The position numbers and the translations under genes were made by a program. A stretch of 64,000 nucleotides of DNA from Nemertoderma westbladi (taxonomy: Eukaryota; Xenacoelomorpha; Nemertodermatida; Nemertodermatidae). The stretch is taken from NCBI GenBank assembly GCA_032718475.1, contig JAUCBJ010001408.1, forward strand, positions 1 through 64,000, in the 5' to 3' direction. The notes beneath the pieces were generated by a model, which saw only the letters and a program-made list of their open reading frames with translations, was not told the DNA's origin and did no database searches. Within the stretch, counting starts at the first letter, position 1, and each line of letters opens with the position of its first letter. Shown piece after piece: positions 21,912-33,687 of this stretch.

Positions 21912-22950
21912 GAGAAGAACAAGGGTTCATCAGCTGGAGAGAAGGACACGAGTTCATTAGCTGGAGAGAAGGACAAGGGTTCATCACCCGGAGAGAAGGA
22001 CAAGGGTTCATCAGCTGGAGAGAAGGACAAGGGTTCATCAGCTGGAGAGAAGGACAATGGTTCATCAGCTGGAGAGAGGAACAAGGGTTCATCAGCTGGA
22101 GAGAGGAACAAGGGTTCATCAGCTGGAGAGAAGGACAAGGGTTCATCACCCGGAGAGAAGGACAAGGGTTCATCACCCGGAGAGAAGGACAAGGGTTCAT
22201 CAGCTGGAGAGAAGGACAAGGGTTCATCACCCGGAGAAAAGGACAAGGGTTCATCAGCTGGAGAGAAGGACAAGGGTTCATCACCCGGAGAAAAGGACAA
22301 GGGTTCATCAGCTGGAGAGAAGGACAAGGGTTCATTCATCAGCTGAAAATAATGACAAGGATTCATCAGCTGAAGAGAAGGACAAGGGTTCATCAGCTGA
22401 AGAGAAGGACAAGGGTCCATCAGTTGAAGAGAAGGACATGGGTTCATCAGCTGAAGAGAATGACAAGGGTTAATCAGCTGGAGAGAAGGACAAGGGTTCA
22501 TCAGCTGAAGAGAAGGACAAGGGTTCATCAGCTGAAAAGAATGACAAGGATTCATCAGCTGAAGAGAAGGACAAGGGTTCATCAGCTGAAGAGAAGGACA
22601 AGGGTCCATCAGTTGAAGAGAAGGACAGGGGTTCATCAGCTGGAGGGAAGGACAAGGGTTCATCACCTGGAGAGAGGGACAAATGTTCATCAGCTGGAGA
22701 AAGGGACAAGTGTTCATCAGCCGGAGAGAAGGACAAGGGTTTATCACCCGGAGAGAAGGACAAGGGTTCATCAGCTGAAGAGAAGGACAAGGGTTCATCA
22801 GCTGGAGAGAGGGACAGGGGTTCATCAGCTGGAGAGAAGGACAAGGGTTCATCAGCTGGAGAGAAGGACAGGGGTTCATCAGCTGGAGAGAAGGACAAGG
22901 ATTCATCAGCTGAAGAGAAGGACAAGGGTTCATGACCCGGAGAGAAGGAC
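21709..22950 (+). repeat. 27-bp minisatellite, about 46 copies
   Basis: The unit GGTTCATCAGCTGGAGAG + AAGGACAAG encodes GSSAGEKDK in the SMARCAD1 frame. The SMARCAD1 frame stops inside the array (TAA at 21909-21911), but the array goes on for another kilobase. It stays mostly open in several frames because the unit is a multiple of three. A 4-base insertion (TTCATTCATC) near 22335 shifts the frame. Confidence 0.9.
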
Positions 22951-23236
22951 AAGATATTCAGATCTTCAAACAAATTGAAATCAACAAGATGACAATTAAA
23001 AAAAAACGATACCTGCGATTCTTACTAAATTAAAACAAATTTCTTAGCAGTTATTTATTTATTTGGTAGGAATAATAATGTAGATGGGGGGGGGGGGGGT
23101 TGGTGAGCTGTTTTCTCACGCCATTGCAATAGTATACCAACATTAATGTTAATTATTTGTAGTTAACATTAACACCAGCCATTACCTGTCTGTATGGTAT
23201 TTATGTGAGTGAGTGAATGATAGCATTGCTAAACAC
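22951..23236. other. Spacer after the minisatellite
   Basis: AT-rich with a G run at about 23086-23099. No gene. Confidence 0.5.
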
Positions 23237-25079
23237 TAGGGATGCAACAGAGCTAAAATTTCATCCGGAGCCGGAGCCCGGAGGTTTATCCAGGTTACAA
23301 TATGAGGTCCGGCCGGAGTCGGAGCCGGAGTTTGGGGATTGATAATTCCAATTTAATTTTATAGTAGAAGCACACAGTTATGAGTTCTGAGACGGGGGGG
23401 GGGGGGGGGGGGTTGACGCAAATTCTTTCTCGGCGAATTAATAATTCGCCTCAATGTTAAATTATCAATTAAGGGAAATGAGCCGTTTACAGTGGCATGT
23501 TATTCTATAACCAAAACAATAAACTAAATTTAATAGAACAGTTTGATTACAGTTTTATTTTTTAGGAGTAATCAGCTGTTATTTGTGTCGATTTCCCGAA
23601 ATATTGTTATTGCATAAATAAATCGATGGTGTTTATCATAACGACTCAAATGTCATTTTTGTCAAAATAGAGTTTTGGTGTTTTTTGGCATATTTAGACT
23701 TCTACGAATCTTCTATTAAAGTATTAGAGCCTAGAGTTGTTGCGTGTGCTTGAGTTACAGCGCATTTCAGAAAATTGCATAACCACTCAAATGCCAATTT
23801 TACATTAAGTCAAGGGAAACGGCTTTTTTTTCATAACCACTTAAACCCATAGCCCATCATTACAGATAAGGAGATGGTGATTGAAACTCGTCCCTTACAG
23901 ACTCAATATACTATCAATGGGCGGGAAATTCGAATTGTAACTACTATAAGTACTTCTTTACATGACTGTTTTTTCAGATTTCAGATTAAATAAATATTTT
24001 ACATTTTTAATTGACATTTAATTGAATACCGGTAATTGTGTTTGTTCAAACAATGCACTGTATTGGTCATGAAGTCCAGGTTTTATGGAGCCGAAAGTGA
24101 TGGATAGGAGGAAAGATAGTTAGCAGTTCATGAAAAGACTGTCTCGGACAGATTTCACTGATTGTTTTGTTCGTATGCCTAACATATTAATAGATATGTC
24201 GTTATGAAAAATCACAATTAAGTGAAAAAATTTTGCATAACCACTCAAATCCTAAAAAAACATCGATAAATTGGTTAAATGTCACTAAAAATCCTAATTG
24301 TGGTGTTTTACCGCATGAAAGATTTATTATCTACCTTATGAAACGAAAAATTATCTCTTAGGTACCATAGGGGAATTAGAATGTAGAAAAATGCTCCCTG
24401 AAAATTAGGTTTTTGAGTGTTGAGTGGTTATGATAAAACACCATCGAAATATAACATACTAAAAATTATAAATGAAAACTACTGGATACTGTTATAAAAG
24501 CAAAGAGCAATTCTTGAATTATTTTATAAATAGTATGTTGTGAATAAAATAGTTGTAGAATTATAAGTATTTAAACCGATTATTTTACACAAATTCAACA
24601 AACTATCTATATAATTTTAATGTTGTTGTTCAAATATTTAAACAATTTCACAAGGGAGGTGGTGTCAGAAAACTTAAGAAAAACAAGCTGTACCTGCAAC
24701 CAATCAGTTTCAAACCACATTTGATTAAGTTAACTAACTATGATATTCGCATTATTCATAAATCAAAGAAACTTATTTATTACATGTGAAAAAAGTTATA
24801 CTTTTTACCATGTAATACGTGGAAATACTGGACATAACATATTAAAATGTATGGCGTAGGGACTTACTGAGAAATAATGTCGCACTGCGATGGAAAATAT
24901 GTCGCCCTGGCGATTTGGTAGTGCGAAATTAATTTCACACAAATAAATAAAAAACCTTAAATTATTTTATTCGAATTTCAACAACTGTTATGCTCCGGAT
25001 TATCCGAATTAATATGCCCGGAGCCGGAACCAGTATTAATGGGCCGGAGCTCCGGAGCCGGAGCTGTGTTGCATCCCTA
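23237..25079. mobile_element. hAT-like non-autonomous element (~1.84 kb)
   Basis: The left end TAGGGATGCAACAGAGCT and the right end AGCTGTGTTGCATCCCTA are near-perfect inverted repeats. Subterminal GGAGCCGGAGC words lie near both ends. The 8-bp flanks CTAAACAC and ATTAACAC agree at 6 of 8 bases. No transposase frame is visible. Its interior holds an intact version (about 24850-24950) of the sequence into which the BEL/Pao element inserted at 30.76 kb. Confidence 0.7.
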
Positions 25080-26477
25080 ATTAACACAATACTATCCATA
25101 GACTACTATTTTATTGAACGTTAATATTCTATAATATTCTTTATTATTCTATAAAGTTATTCTACAGATACTAATTTCTGTGTTATTGTGTATATTGTTT
25201 AGGTATTTAGTATTTAGATTAAAATGCCCCATTATATTATGTAACATCAGCTGTTTTAAACGTGTTTGATAATTTATATATTTTATTCAATTATTACAAA
25301 TAAATGGTTAGATATTCCGGTAGTCTCTTTGGTTGTAGGAGGAATGTTACACCGACCAAACTTATTGCAGTACATATTCATTCGCTGGCTCTATTTTTAT
25401 ATATTCGTATGTTTGTTATGAAATAATTGTACGTATGTTAAAACAATGAAAAATACATTCAATATATACCATGTTTATTTTATTGATGTACTTTTTATCC
25501 TTAAGTGAATTAAGTTAATGTTAAAAATCGTAAACATGAAAAAAGATTAATGTAAAGTTTTGTGTTACAAACATTAACTGTCACTGTTAACTTTTAGTAA
25601 GTTCGATTTTTGCTCTCCTAACCCACTAAGTTAGATTAATGTTCTAACTGATATTGTTACACCAATTTGTGACAGAAACTCTTGTTTGTCACAAAATATT
25701 AAATGTTTTAAGTAATTAATTAATTTTGTCTCTAAGTTAAGGAAATTAATTTATATTCGCGAAAATATATTATGACAATAATATTTAATGATTCGTTTTA
25801 AACTAATGCTGAAATCTTTGTTGATACATTTACCTATGAATGTTATGACTTTTGGGTCGAGCCACTACATCTGTTAGCTTTGGCATACACCTTAGTATTG
25901 TCCGTCCTTCCATTTCTACTTCCGTTGTTTGAACGTTGTAACCTTGCGCTTCCAAGGTTAAGCTGTTCTCCATAGAAACCGATTTTATTTGTGGTTATAG
26001 CAATAATAAATAATAATTATTATTATTTTATTTAATTCAGCCAGGAAGGTAGTATTATCTAAAATGAAATAAAAGTGTAATTATAGGTAAGGAAAAATAA
26101 TTAATTAAAGTAAATTACACTTAGTATATCAGTAATACAGATTTTATTTAGAATAGATTTATTTGTAGTATATAGCGGTTTTTTGGATGCTGATCACGAT
26201 TATAGAACTCAAATATAATATTCGAGAAAATTTCTGGTCATTTTGAATGTGGCCCCTGGGGTACGAAATATAAAAGTAGAGCAAATATGATAATAAAAAG
26301 ATTTACTAATTTAACCTGATTTTATGTCCTTATTGGTTTTTCCGTGTAGTTGACAAAATTTGATATAATTCACGTATCGTAGGACGTAGAGTAATATTAA
26401 TTTCAATACGTGTCATTAAAATACGTGTCACTAAAATACGTGTCAATACGTGTCGCTATTGGGAAGCGTGTGCTTTA

Positions 26478-26509
<32 letters not shown>

Positions 26510-26657
26510 ACCACCCCCCGGGGGGGTGGGGGGGGGGGGAGGGGAGGGAGGGGCGTTAAATTAGCTCCAACGTCTCAAAACAAAAATTTATAATATGGTT
26601 GTTTACCCTATTTCCTATATCCTATTTTGTTATTAATAATGATTTTTAGCTGATACT
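25080..26657. other. AT-rich non-coding region
   Basis: No gene seen. It ends with an extreme C-run/G-run block at about 26481-26553. Confidence 0.5.
26481..26553. repeat. Oligo-C tract followed by oligo-G tract
   Basis: About 30 consecutive C bases, a short CACCACC break, then a G-rich run broken by single T and A bases. The two halves could pair as a hairpin, and either strand could form a quadruplex or i-motif. The true length is uncertain because such runs are hard to sequence. Confidence 0.7.
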
Positions 26658-26659
26658 TA

Positions 26660-27668
26660 CAGTCCCAATCCCAATAAACATTAACTTGGTCATTTTGGCG
26701 GCCAAAATTACCAAAATGGCCAAGTAAAAACTGCGGTATTCATGAAAGGAACTCCTGAGGCACGTTGGCTTGTCAATCACAGCCAGTGAATAGAGGCTGA
26801 GTGTAAGTAAAGCCCAGCATGTTCGCACTGAGGTAGAGTTCTGATGTAGAGTTCTCTCTACCTTCAGGTAGAAAGAAAGGCTCCAGTGTAGTAATGGCTG
26901 GGCTCGCCACTACTGTAGTAAACATGCCTGTAAGAGTGCAGTGTGAGGTGCTCGCCCTAATTTATTATTTTCAACATATTTTTTACTAATCTAATAATTA
27001 ACACACACGGCTGTCACTAAGGTTACAAACAGTGAGCTAGCACTTGCAGCATAATAATTAATTAATTATTTACTTTTATTCTATTCGATTGGTAATAAAA
27101 ATAACAAGTTCATATCTTTAATTCGTAAAAATTCTTTAAAATATGAGAAAAGTACTTTACACAGATTTTTCTTTATTTAGCTGTTTAGTACGCTATAATA
27201 TAAATGCTCTCATAAATACAGTTAGGGAGGGGGGGGGGGGTTCGCACAGCTGTTCCTAAGCCAAACAATGAAACTCGCATAAGATACCTGTTGTACGCTT
27301 ATAGTTACATGGAGTGTGAATATCTCATTAGGGTTACATGGTTCTGCCTTGGCACGCCTTAACAAATTCATCTAATGCTGTTACATTCTAAGCCCTTTTT
27401 AATGCCTTTATAGTTTAGGTGGTCTCTATTAAGTTCTACCACCAGGTAGAACTATCTGTCAATAATAAAAATGAAAGCGAGCCGACATTTAGTCAGAGCA
27501 ACCAAATGGATGTCCAAGGAGACGGGCTGTCTGGACTTGACTGAGTCGAGTTAAATCGCTTCGCCAAAACGACCAAGTAGCCCATAGGAATACACTACAT
27601 TTTTTTGGTGATTTTGGTCATTTTGGCCGCCAAAACGACCAAGTTAATGTTTATTGGGATTGGGACTG
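26660..27668. mobile_element. Tc1/mariner-like MITE with ~50-bp terminal inverted repeats
   Basis: The left end CAGTCCCAATCCCAATAAAC at 26660 is matched by its reverse complement ending at 27668. The inverted match extends about 50 bp through AACTTGGTCRTTTTGGC. Both sides are flanked by TA (26658-26659 and 27669-27670). CAGT ends plus a TA target are the mark of Tc1/mariner elements. No transposase is present in the ~1 kb interior. Confidence 0.8.
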
Positions 27669-27767
27669 TACACTAAATGCAACTCCAATCAAATAATGTA
27701 CCGCAATGGAGTAGCGAATGGCAACATCTATTACCTTGAGAGAATTATTGCTTGGCAACTACTACTA

Positions 27768-28024
27768 CTACTACTAGGATCGGCATGCTGCATTGCAGCT
27801 GCATTTTTAAGAATGCTGTGCCGGCTTGTCAACAAAATTGCACCGCCACAACTCCCTATCACCCATGACATTTGCTAGATCATCCGCATCTTTAAGGCCA
27901 GTGTCCTTTAAGATGCGTCTCAAGAAAGTCATGGGCTGTCCACCATGCTTATTCACTCCATGAGGCTGCCAAAGTACAAGATTATGCACTGGCTGGTCCT
28001 CACGGCGAAAGCAATGTCCTGCAA
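27768..28024 (-). mobile_element. 3' fragment of the same LINE family
   Basis: Its reverse complement matches about 8515-8756 of the LINE at 6981-8772 almost exactly, including the last ~60 residues of the RT frame and stop. It then carries a longer (TAG)n tail. Heavy 5' truncation is usual for LINE copies. Confidence 0.85.
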
Positions 28025-28321
28025 CACGGAGGGGTAATCAATACACCGTTAATGCCAATCTAATTAACGGCTGACTTTTATCGGGTTGGTTGTATTAATA
28101 TTAGCATGTTTGTGGATTTGTTTATTTTTTGTAATTATTTTCAAATTTTATCAAAATTATCGTTTTAACCGGTATTTTTATGTTGTATATTTTTATTTAT
28201 AAAGTACGGCTCTACCTCGAGTGGGAATATTGAGTTACTTTATATAAATTTGCTAGTGTTAGACGTAGAATGAAATAAAATGTTTCTTAATTATTAATTC
28301 GACGAACTATATTCTCTGAGT

Positions 28322-29037
28322 ATACCGAAAGCTAGCCATCCTTGGTCACCATGGTTACCAATAGACCACACGTGGTATTACCATAGAAACGAGGCGCCAC
28401 CATTGGCAATCCGAGAGAACACGACTGCAGGGGAAATGATGACAGATATCTACCGACACTCTGGCAACAATAATGTTCTAGAACTTTCGCAAAGACGCGA
28501 CGCTTCTACCTACAGAATACCGCCGGATTTCCTAAACAAATCGAGAATATAAACCTGGAAACCCTTTTTCTTTCCACGACAACCGACACCAGACACGCGA
28601 CTACGGGTTTTATTTCGAAAGATAAGTTTGGGAAGTTTAAATCCTATGGAGATTAGCGGCAGCATCTGTCTGCGAACCACATCGAGTGGGTGAGTGACAC
28701 AGCTGGGCGAGGTACCCAGCCCTACACGTCGGTTTACCGGAGGAGTTTCAACCGAGTCTCGTCTGTAACCCCGGATACTACCGCGGGGATATCGCTTGAT
28801 ATCCCTCCTGTATTCCGGGCCGCCACCTCGGAATCATTCCGACCCCACTCCCGCTTCCCCCGTGTCTACCCGAACCCCGTAGTCAGGGCGACTGATCGCT
28901 CGGAATATATCCGGGTTGGTATGACAGCCCCTGATTCCGGTTCATTTAGGACTCCTCTTCGCTCCCTCGCTTTGGCACAGGAACCGTTCCAGAAACCCAA
29001 TAACTGGCGATATTCAAACAGAGGCGTTAAAATATAA
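28322..29037 (+). pseudogene. Unrecognised protein gene with a frameshift and a stop
   Basis: A continuous coding-like region runs SIPKASHPWSPWLPIDHTW and NEAPPLAIRENTTAGEMM, then STYRIPPDF. A one-base deletion near 28530 moves the frame to IENINLETLFLSTTTDTRHA, FISKDKFGKFKSYGD, then an in-frame TAG (about 28654-28656). After that come HLSANHIEWVSDTAGRGTQP and a Pro/Arg/Ser-rich end, WRYSNRGVKI, with a natural stop at 29035. Codon use and the lack of low complexity suggest a real protein of about 230 residues. I cannot name it. An AATAAA lies about 25 bases past the stop. It may be a single-exon pseudogene, a retrocopy or an assembly-error victim. Confidence 0.5.
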
Positions 29038-29040
29038 TAG

Positions 29041-29683
29041 GATTTATTTGTATATTATTAGGTAATAAAGAATTTTAATTAACAATTAATTTGTTTAATT
29101 ATATCAGCTGATTTTGAAAAGTCCAAATTTTGCTCTCGGAACTCCTCCGACGTTCTCAAAATGTTTCTATAAAATATATTAGGTAATATTAGGCAGACAA
29201 CTGATACGGATGTCGAAATATTTAAGGCAACACTTATGAGTTAAGGTTCACCTTAGCTAAGGTTGATTTATATGCAACCGGCCCCTCCTGGTCTAACAGC
29301 AAGTTAAGTAAATAAAGTTAAGTTATTGCAACTATAATTTATTAATATATTGTAAATATTAACCAAACATAAACCAATAACCCATAACCATCACACATAT
29401 AAACTGGTAACATATAGTAGAATAGCCAAGATTCAGTCTCTTCTAAAACTTATTGGGAATTCAAACTGCAAAATAAATAATAAAAACGTTAAAGTAAATA
29501 ATTTTATAGTAACAAACGATATTTATTCCGGAACTCATTATTATTAATTATTATTATTAACTTTTCAGGCAAATATATTATTATATTTTATTTATATTTA
29601 TTTTATAATTAAATATATAAGTTAGTTTCCAACGCAACTCTATTGAAATTATTTAGTAATTTTATATAAAACTTACAGTTTTA
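29041..29683. other. AT-rich intergenic spacer
   Basis: Lies between the plus-strand gene ending at 29037 and the minus-strand FReD gene, both pointing toward it. No other gene is seen. Confidence 0.5.
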
Positions 29684-30387
29684 CTAAATCCAAATCTTCA
29701 TTTCAACTCGAGAAGCCGGATTGTAGATAGTAAAACTATCCCAATAAGGTCCTTTCTTCCACCCCCCATATACCAAATTCTTTCCAAAATATACCAAATT
29801 TCTTCCACCCCCCTATAATGATACGCACCATATTCTCCGTTCAAGTTACTCCACCCGCACCAGTCGTACCACCACGCCCCAGTACGATATACGGCGCAGT
29901 TGGAGTCCCACCTGTCATTATCGCGGTCTTTGGTAGAGAATGGGAGACCGTTGTGCCACTCCAATGAGTCACCAGCAGTACCATGGTAACCGGATACATG
30001 TATGGTGTAATTAGTTGTAGCTGATCCGATAGAGAAGTTGTTGTATTCCGCGTATCGGTGTTCGTTGTTGTAATCCACCCACCCCCTTCCAGTGAACCAC
30101 AAATCGACCCTCAACTTCACCCCGCCTTCACTCAGCTTGTGGATCATCTCCAACCCCATCCAAAAATTGGTATTCGGGTCGCCAAATCCTTCAACATATT
30201 CATCCCAGTTCCGATAGAAGTCAACAGATCCATCAACTCGTTGTTGAATCTTCAACCCATCTTTCTGCTTTATTAGCCGAGGAGCCATTTGCTGATACAG
30301 TGTAATGGATAATTTCCCTATCTCTGTATCATGTAACATGGAAACGAACTCTTCCAACTTTGTAACCTGTTCTTCCAACTCTTTATT
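29684..30387 (-). CDS. Fibrinogen-related (FReD) exon, C-terminus frameshifted
   Basis: An acceptor (TTTCCTAACAG) precedes NKELEEQVTKLEEFVSML, the end of a coiled coil. The FReD follows: IQQRVDGSVDFYRNWDEYVE, NFWMGLEMIHKLS, HNGLPFSTKDRDNDRWDSNC with the calcium-site-like DRDND, and GAWWYDWCGWSNLNGEYG. The first disulfide half and the GGGW segment of a normal FReD are missing or altered (KQKDGLKIQQR). A 46-bp tandem duplication near 29754-29846 shifts the frame: the open frame ends at 29698, while the expected tail (GGWKKGPYWDSF, RVEMKIWI, stop at 29684) lies in the next frame. FReD proteins are secreted lectin-like molecules, often immune in molluscs. Confidence 0.85.
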
Positions 30388-30755
30388 CTGTTAGGAAATA
30401 TTATTAATTGAAATTGTTTATTAAATTCTGTAAATCCTCTGCCCACATCTGATCAGTGGTTGGGTTGGAGTTCTCTAGGGAAATCATTAAACGCCGGCAT
30501 TTCGACCCAACATTTAGAGCAATTAAATACTAACTATATTACGTCGTTGCTAATAAAATAGCACATTATAGCGTTACGGCACGAGTGATTTTGTGTAGTG
30601 AAATAATAAAACGAGGGCCGTAAAAGATTTAATGTGGTGGAATTATTTGTAGTTTTGCACTTAAACTTTCTAGAACAACCTAATAATGACGCGGTGACAT
30701 ACTGGATATACTGAAATACATAGTAAATGTATGGCGTAGGGACATACTGAGAAAT
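30388..30755 (-). other. FReD intron, left of the BEL/Pao insertion
   Basis: Its right end (GTATGGCGTAGGGACATACT) is repeat sequence shared with the hAT-like element at about 24840, interrupted by the BEL/Pao insertion. Confidence 0.6.
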
Positions 30756-30760
30756 AATGT
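30756..30760. other. Target-site duplication of the BEL/Pao element (left)
   Basis: AATGT here and at 50629-50633. The related uninterrupted site at about 24875 reads GAGAAATAATGTCGCACTGC with a single AATGT. Confidence 0.85.
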
Positions 30761-32465
30761 TATTCGAAGAGACGGTAACAATACCTGCAATATCCTACTG
30801 TAAAGTTTGTAAATCAAATCATAAATCCGACCTTCTCACCAAAACAGTAAACTCTAAGTAAACGAATATATTGCAGTATCGATCTCTTATAACCGGTGAG
30901 GCAGAAAACAGTCTACGAGCAGACAAACTTCGATGAAACAAAATCCCGCACAGCGAATCCTAAAATCAGGCTGACTCACTGACGGACTAAGGGGCTCGTA
31001 TACTTTGCCGCGGTGTGATTTATATGGTTTGGGCAAAAGGGACGCTAGCTAGGTACAGAGGCAGATATTTGGAGATGTCTAACTAGCGAGCAAAGTGCAG
31101 TAAGGACGAAAGTTAATTTTATATATTTTGAGGTGTAAATAATTTCTAACGCGCGCGTGTCAATTCTGAACGGTCAAAGCAGTTTTGCTCCTTCACATAT
31201 ATAATTACTGGGTACGGTGTGCATTTTACGAATATTCTAATTTTATAACTTGTAGGTCCAATACTCACGAATGATAAGGTTCCTTCCCCTCTTGCGTATT
31301 TCCAGGACTCAAATTCAGGCATAAGGTTAGTACTACGCCCAGAATTCGGCAATTTTAGGTACCAGGTCCCTGATACTAAGAAGAGATGTGTTAGTTTACT
31401 ACTGTAGGCGTACGGGTACTAATAGCTATCCTGGCTCCTATCTAGAATTTTAGTCACCCAGGTAGTCCGGGTAACTTCCTATTAGGGCGTTGGCGGGGAC
31501 ACGGTAGATGTTAGTATATCCCTAATAGCCTCAATTTATTTGCGCCTAGTACGTAAACTGCCCTACCGCCTGAACGGTACAATCCCAATTCAGGTGAAAA
31601 CACAGCAACCCCCCTAGCCTACAAGTTCTAATACAATGGACACTGTCGTACGGCAAATAGTCACAGACGCACCTGTACTTAGCAAGAGTTAAGCGTACAG
31701 TTTGCTGCACCCTAACCAATGTGTATGCCTTGTACCGGTGTGCCTACGTCCTATCTGCGTACTAGTATTTGCCTGCGCTCTCCCTCCCCCCCGTAGGAAT
31801 ATGAAGGTCTACTGCGGTTTTTCCTGAATCAAGACAGTACAGTCCCTATGATGTAATTTTAGGCTTGCAGCGTGTCACTACGTCTACCTTTTGATCTTTT
31901 GGTCTTACACTTAGGTAGCAAGGATCGAACGCTGTCTAACCTTTCAGGCGATGGGCGAATAACTCTAGATGGTATTGCGGGTTGTCTCTCGTCTACATTC
32001 CCGTGATGTTCCCGTTCATTGCTGCGGCCCGATCTCTAGCCGGCCATCCTGTCCCTTAAGTTTGTTCACCGTAGTGAATCCATGATAAAACAGATAGAAA
32101 AGGGCTGAGTTTGACAAATATTTCTAACTTTTATTACAAATCAAACAGATAAGATAATAAAGTCTCATTAGTACAGATTGAAGAAGTAGTAGGTTGATAA
32201 GAAGTGAACTAATGAACGAAATCGCACCTTTATATACCGAATTTGTGCCGCAATCAATCGAGAAAATTCTCGATTGTTCTACAGGTTCTAACGGGGTTTT
32301 AAAGATAGCTATTGGTCCAGCTAATATATAACTTGCACGACATTGGTTACAATCAAATAACTACAGTCTCATTGGTACAGATAAATGCAATTAATTTGTA
32401 GCGGTTAATTTAAACGAGTTGAAATTCTGTACAAAAAATAATTCGCACTTACTAGGATTCGAACT

Positions 32466-32794
32466 TTCTTTCAATAGATAATTAAGTCTTATTCTAATAA
32501 TAATAATAAAATACATGACATAATACAATTAACGAACAAAGCAACACAAAAACAGCACTGACAATGGGAAACAACAAAGAGTTAAAATTCGTCTGCCAGC
32601 CCAACACCGCGCAGACCCGCCCCGTCACCAAATCCGAGAGCCCGCCAAGACCGACGTCCCCCTCGGAGGCAGAGGGAGTTGGACCGGAGGAGCGCGAACT
32701 GCAGCCGCCGGCGAACACCCCCCAGAACGCACGCGAGGCCCCTCTCTCTCATACCATCCCGCCTCGACACAAGTGTCTCGGCGAGATGGCGGAT
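32466..32794 (-). mobile_element. LINE 3' fragment nested in the 3' LTR, at the B box
   Basis: TAGGATTCGAACT flanks it on both sides (32453-32465 and 32795-32807), whereas the other LTR has this sequence once. The insert, read on the minus strand, is a GC-rich coding-like end followed by TTGTTTCCC, an AT-rich 3' UTR and a (TTA)n tail, as expected for a 5'-truncated LINE. The duplicated target spans most of the LTR's B-box-like sequence. Confidence 0.85.
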
Positions 32795-32796
32795 TA

Positions 32797-32854
32797 GGAT
32801 TCGAACTCAATACCTACTACACATATAATTTCCAACGCTCTACCGACTGAGCTA
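32797..32854 (-). promoter_or_regulatory. Pol III-type A and B boxes in the 3' LTR
   Basis: On the minus strand the A box TAGCTCAGTCGG is at 32843-32854 and the B box GAGTTCGAATCC at 32797-32808. In this LTR the B box is followed directly by the nested LINE instead of the T run. Confidence 0.6.
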
Positions 32855-32988
32855 CTGAACCACTTGACCGATAGATGTACAAATGATAGAACCAATACGA
32901 ATGAGAACTCAAAGCAATCTTTACAAAGTTAATTCGAATAAAATAGAAATTTTGAAAATCCACGGCATTTAGGGAATATAATTCTATA

Positions 32989-33687
32989 CCGCTCCATGAA
33001 AACAGGATATTATCGTGCATAAAATATACGGTTTTCACCAATAATCAATCAAACTATAGAATACTTAGGGCGTACTTACATATTTACAAATTAAATTTCA
33101 AATAATACTTCCTTTCTACGTAATGATTCGATACAAAATAATTACAAATTCAAACTTTACGTATTTAAGGCTTTACTAAGTAAGTACAATATAAATCTAA
33201 ATTAAATTCACCAATATAAATCTATTGCATCTCAAATATTGCATAAATTCAAACAATTACAAATACAAATAAATGAAAACAATAAGAAAGGCTCGCGAGT
33301 CTTCCATCTACTATTGCATCTCAAATATTGCATAAATTCAAGTAATTACAAATACTTTCGTACCTAAATGTAGATTGCATAAGTTTGGAATAATTACAAA
33401 TATGAGTCTTTCTAAGCACAAAACTTTCTGACTATAAAACTTTCTAAATACAAAATATAACACTTTACAAATGAAACTATAAGAAAGGCCCACGAGTCTT
33501 CCATCTACTCTTACTTTCTATTTCACTGTAAATACAAATACTGCTTATAAAATATAAATTGCATAATATTCGGAACAATATAAATTGCATAAGTTCGGAA
33601 TAATCACAAATATAAAATATAAATTCAAATAAATCACAAAATCATAAGAAAGGCTCACGAGTCCTCCGTCCACCCTTGCCCTCCCTT
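32989..33687 (-). repeat. 3' non-coding region with ~180-bp imperfect tandem repeats
   Basis: It lies between the stop of the 1241-residue ORF and the 3' LTR. Three AT-rich units each end in AAGAAAGGC + TCGCGAGTCTTCC-type motif (33284, 33481, 33646), with ATTGCATAAATTC words between. The sequence at the LTR edge, read on the minus strand, is ATGGAGCGG, a weak polypurine tract. Confidence 0.65.

Larger units (their letters stand above)
30761..32988 (-). repeat. BEL/Pao 3' LTR (with nested LINE fragment)
   Basis: It starts TATTCGAAGAGACGG and ends GGAATATAATTCTATA on the plus strand, so its termini are TAT..ATA rather than TG..CA. After removing the 329-bp nested insert and one 13-bp duplication, it is 1886 bases against 1885 in the other LTR. 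It holds a TATA box (32227-32238, minus strand), a polyadenylation signal (32130-32135, minus strand) and a 10-bp-arm inverted repeat CAATCGAGAA..TTCTCGATTG at about 32258-32280. Confidence 0.9.

Noticed and set aside
21908-22978. Long plus- and minus-strand ORFs (MNPCPSLQL and HQLERRTRV repeats) in the 27-bp array
   Set aside because: Periodic shadows of the minisatellite in other frames, without flanking homology.
31146-31352. 68-residue ORF present in both LTRs
   Set aside because: Its identity in the two copies follows from LTR duplication; there is no start context or homology to support translation.
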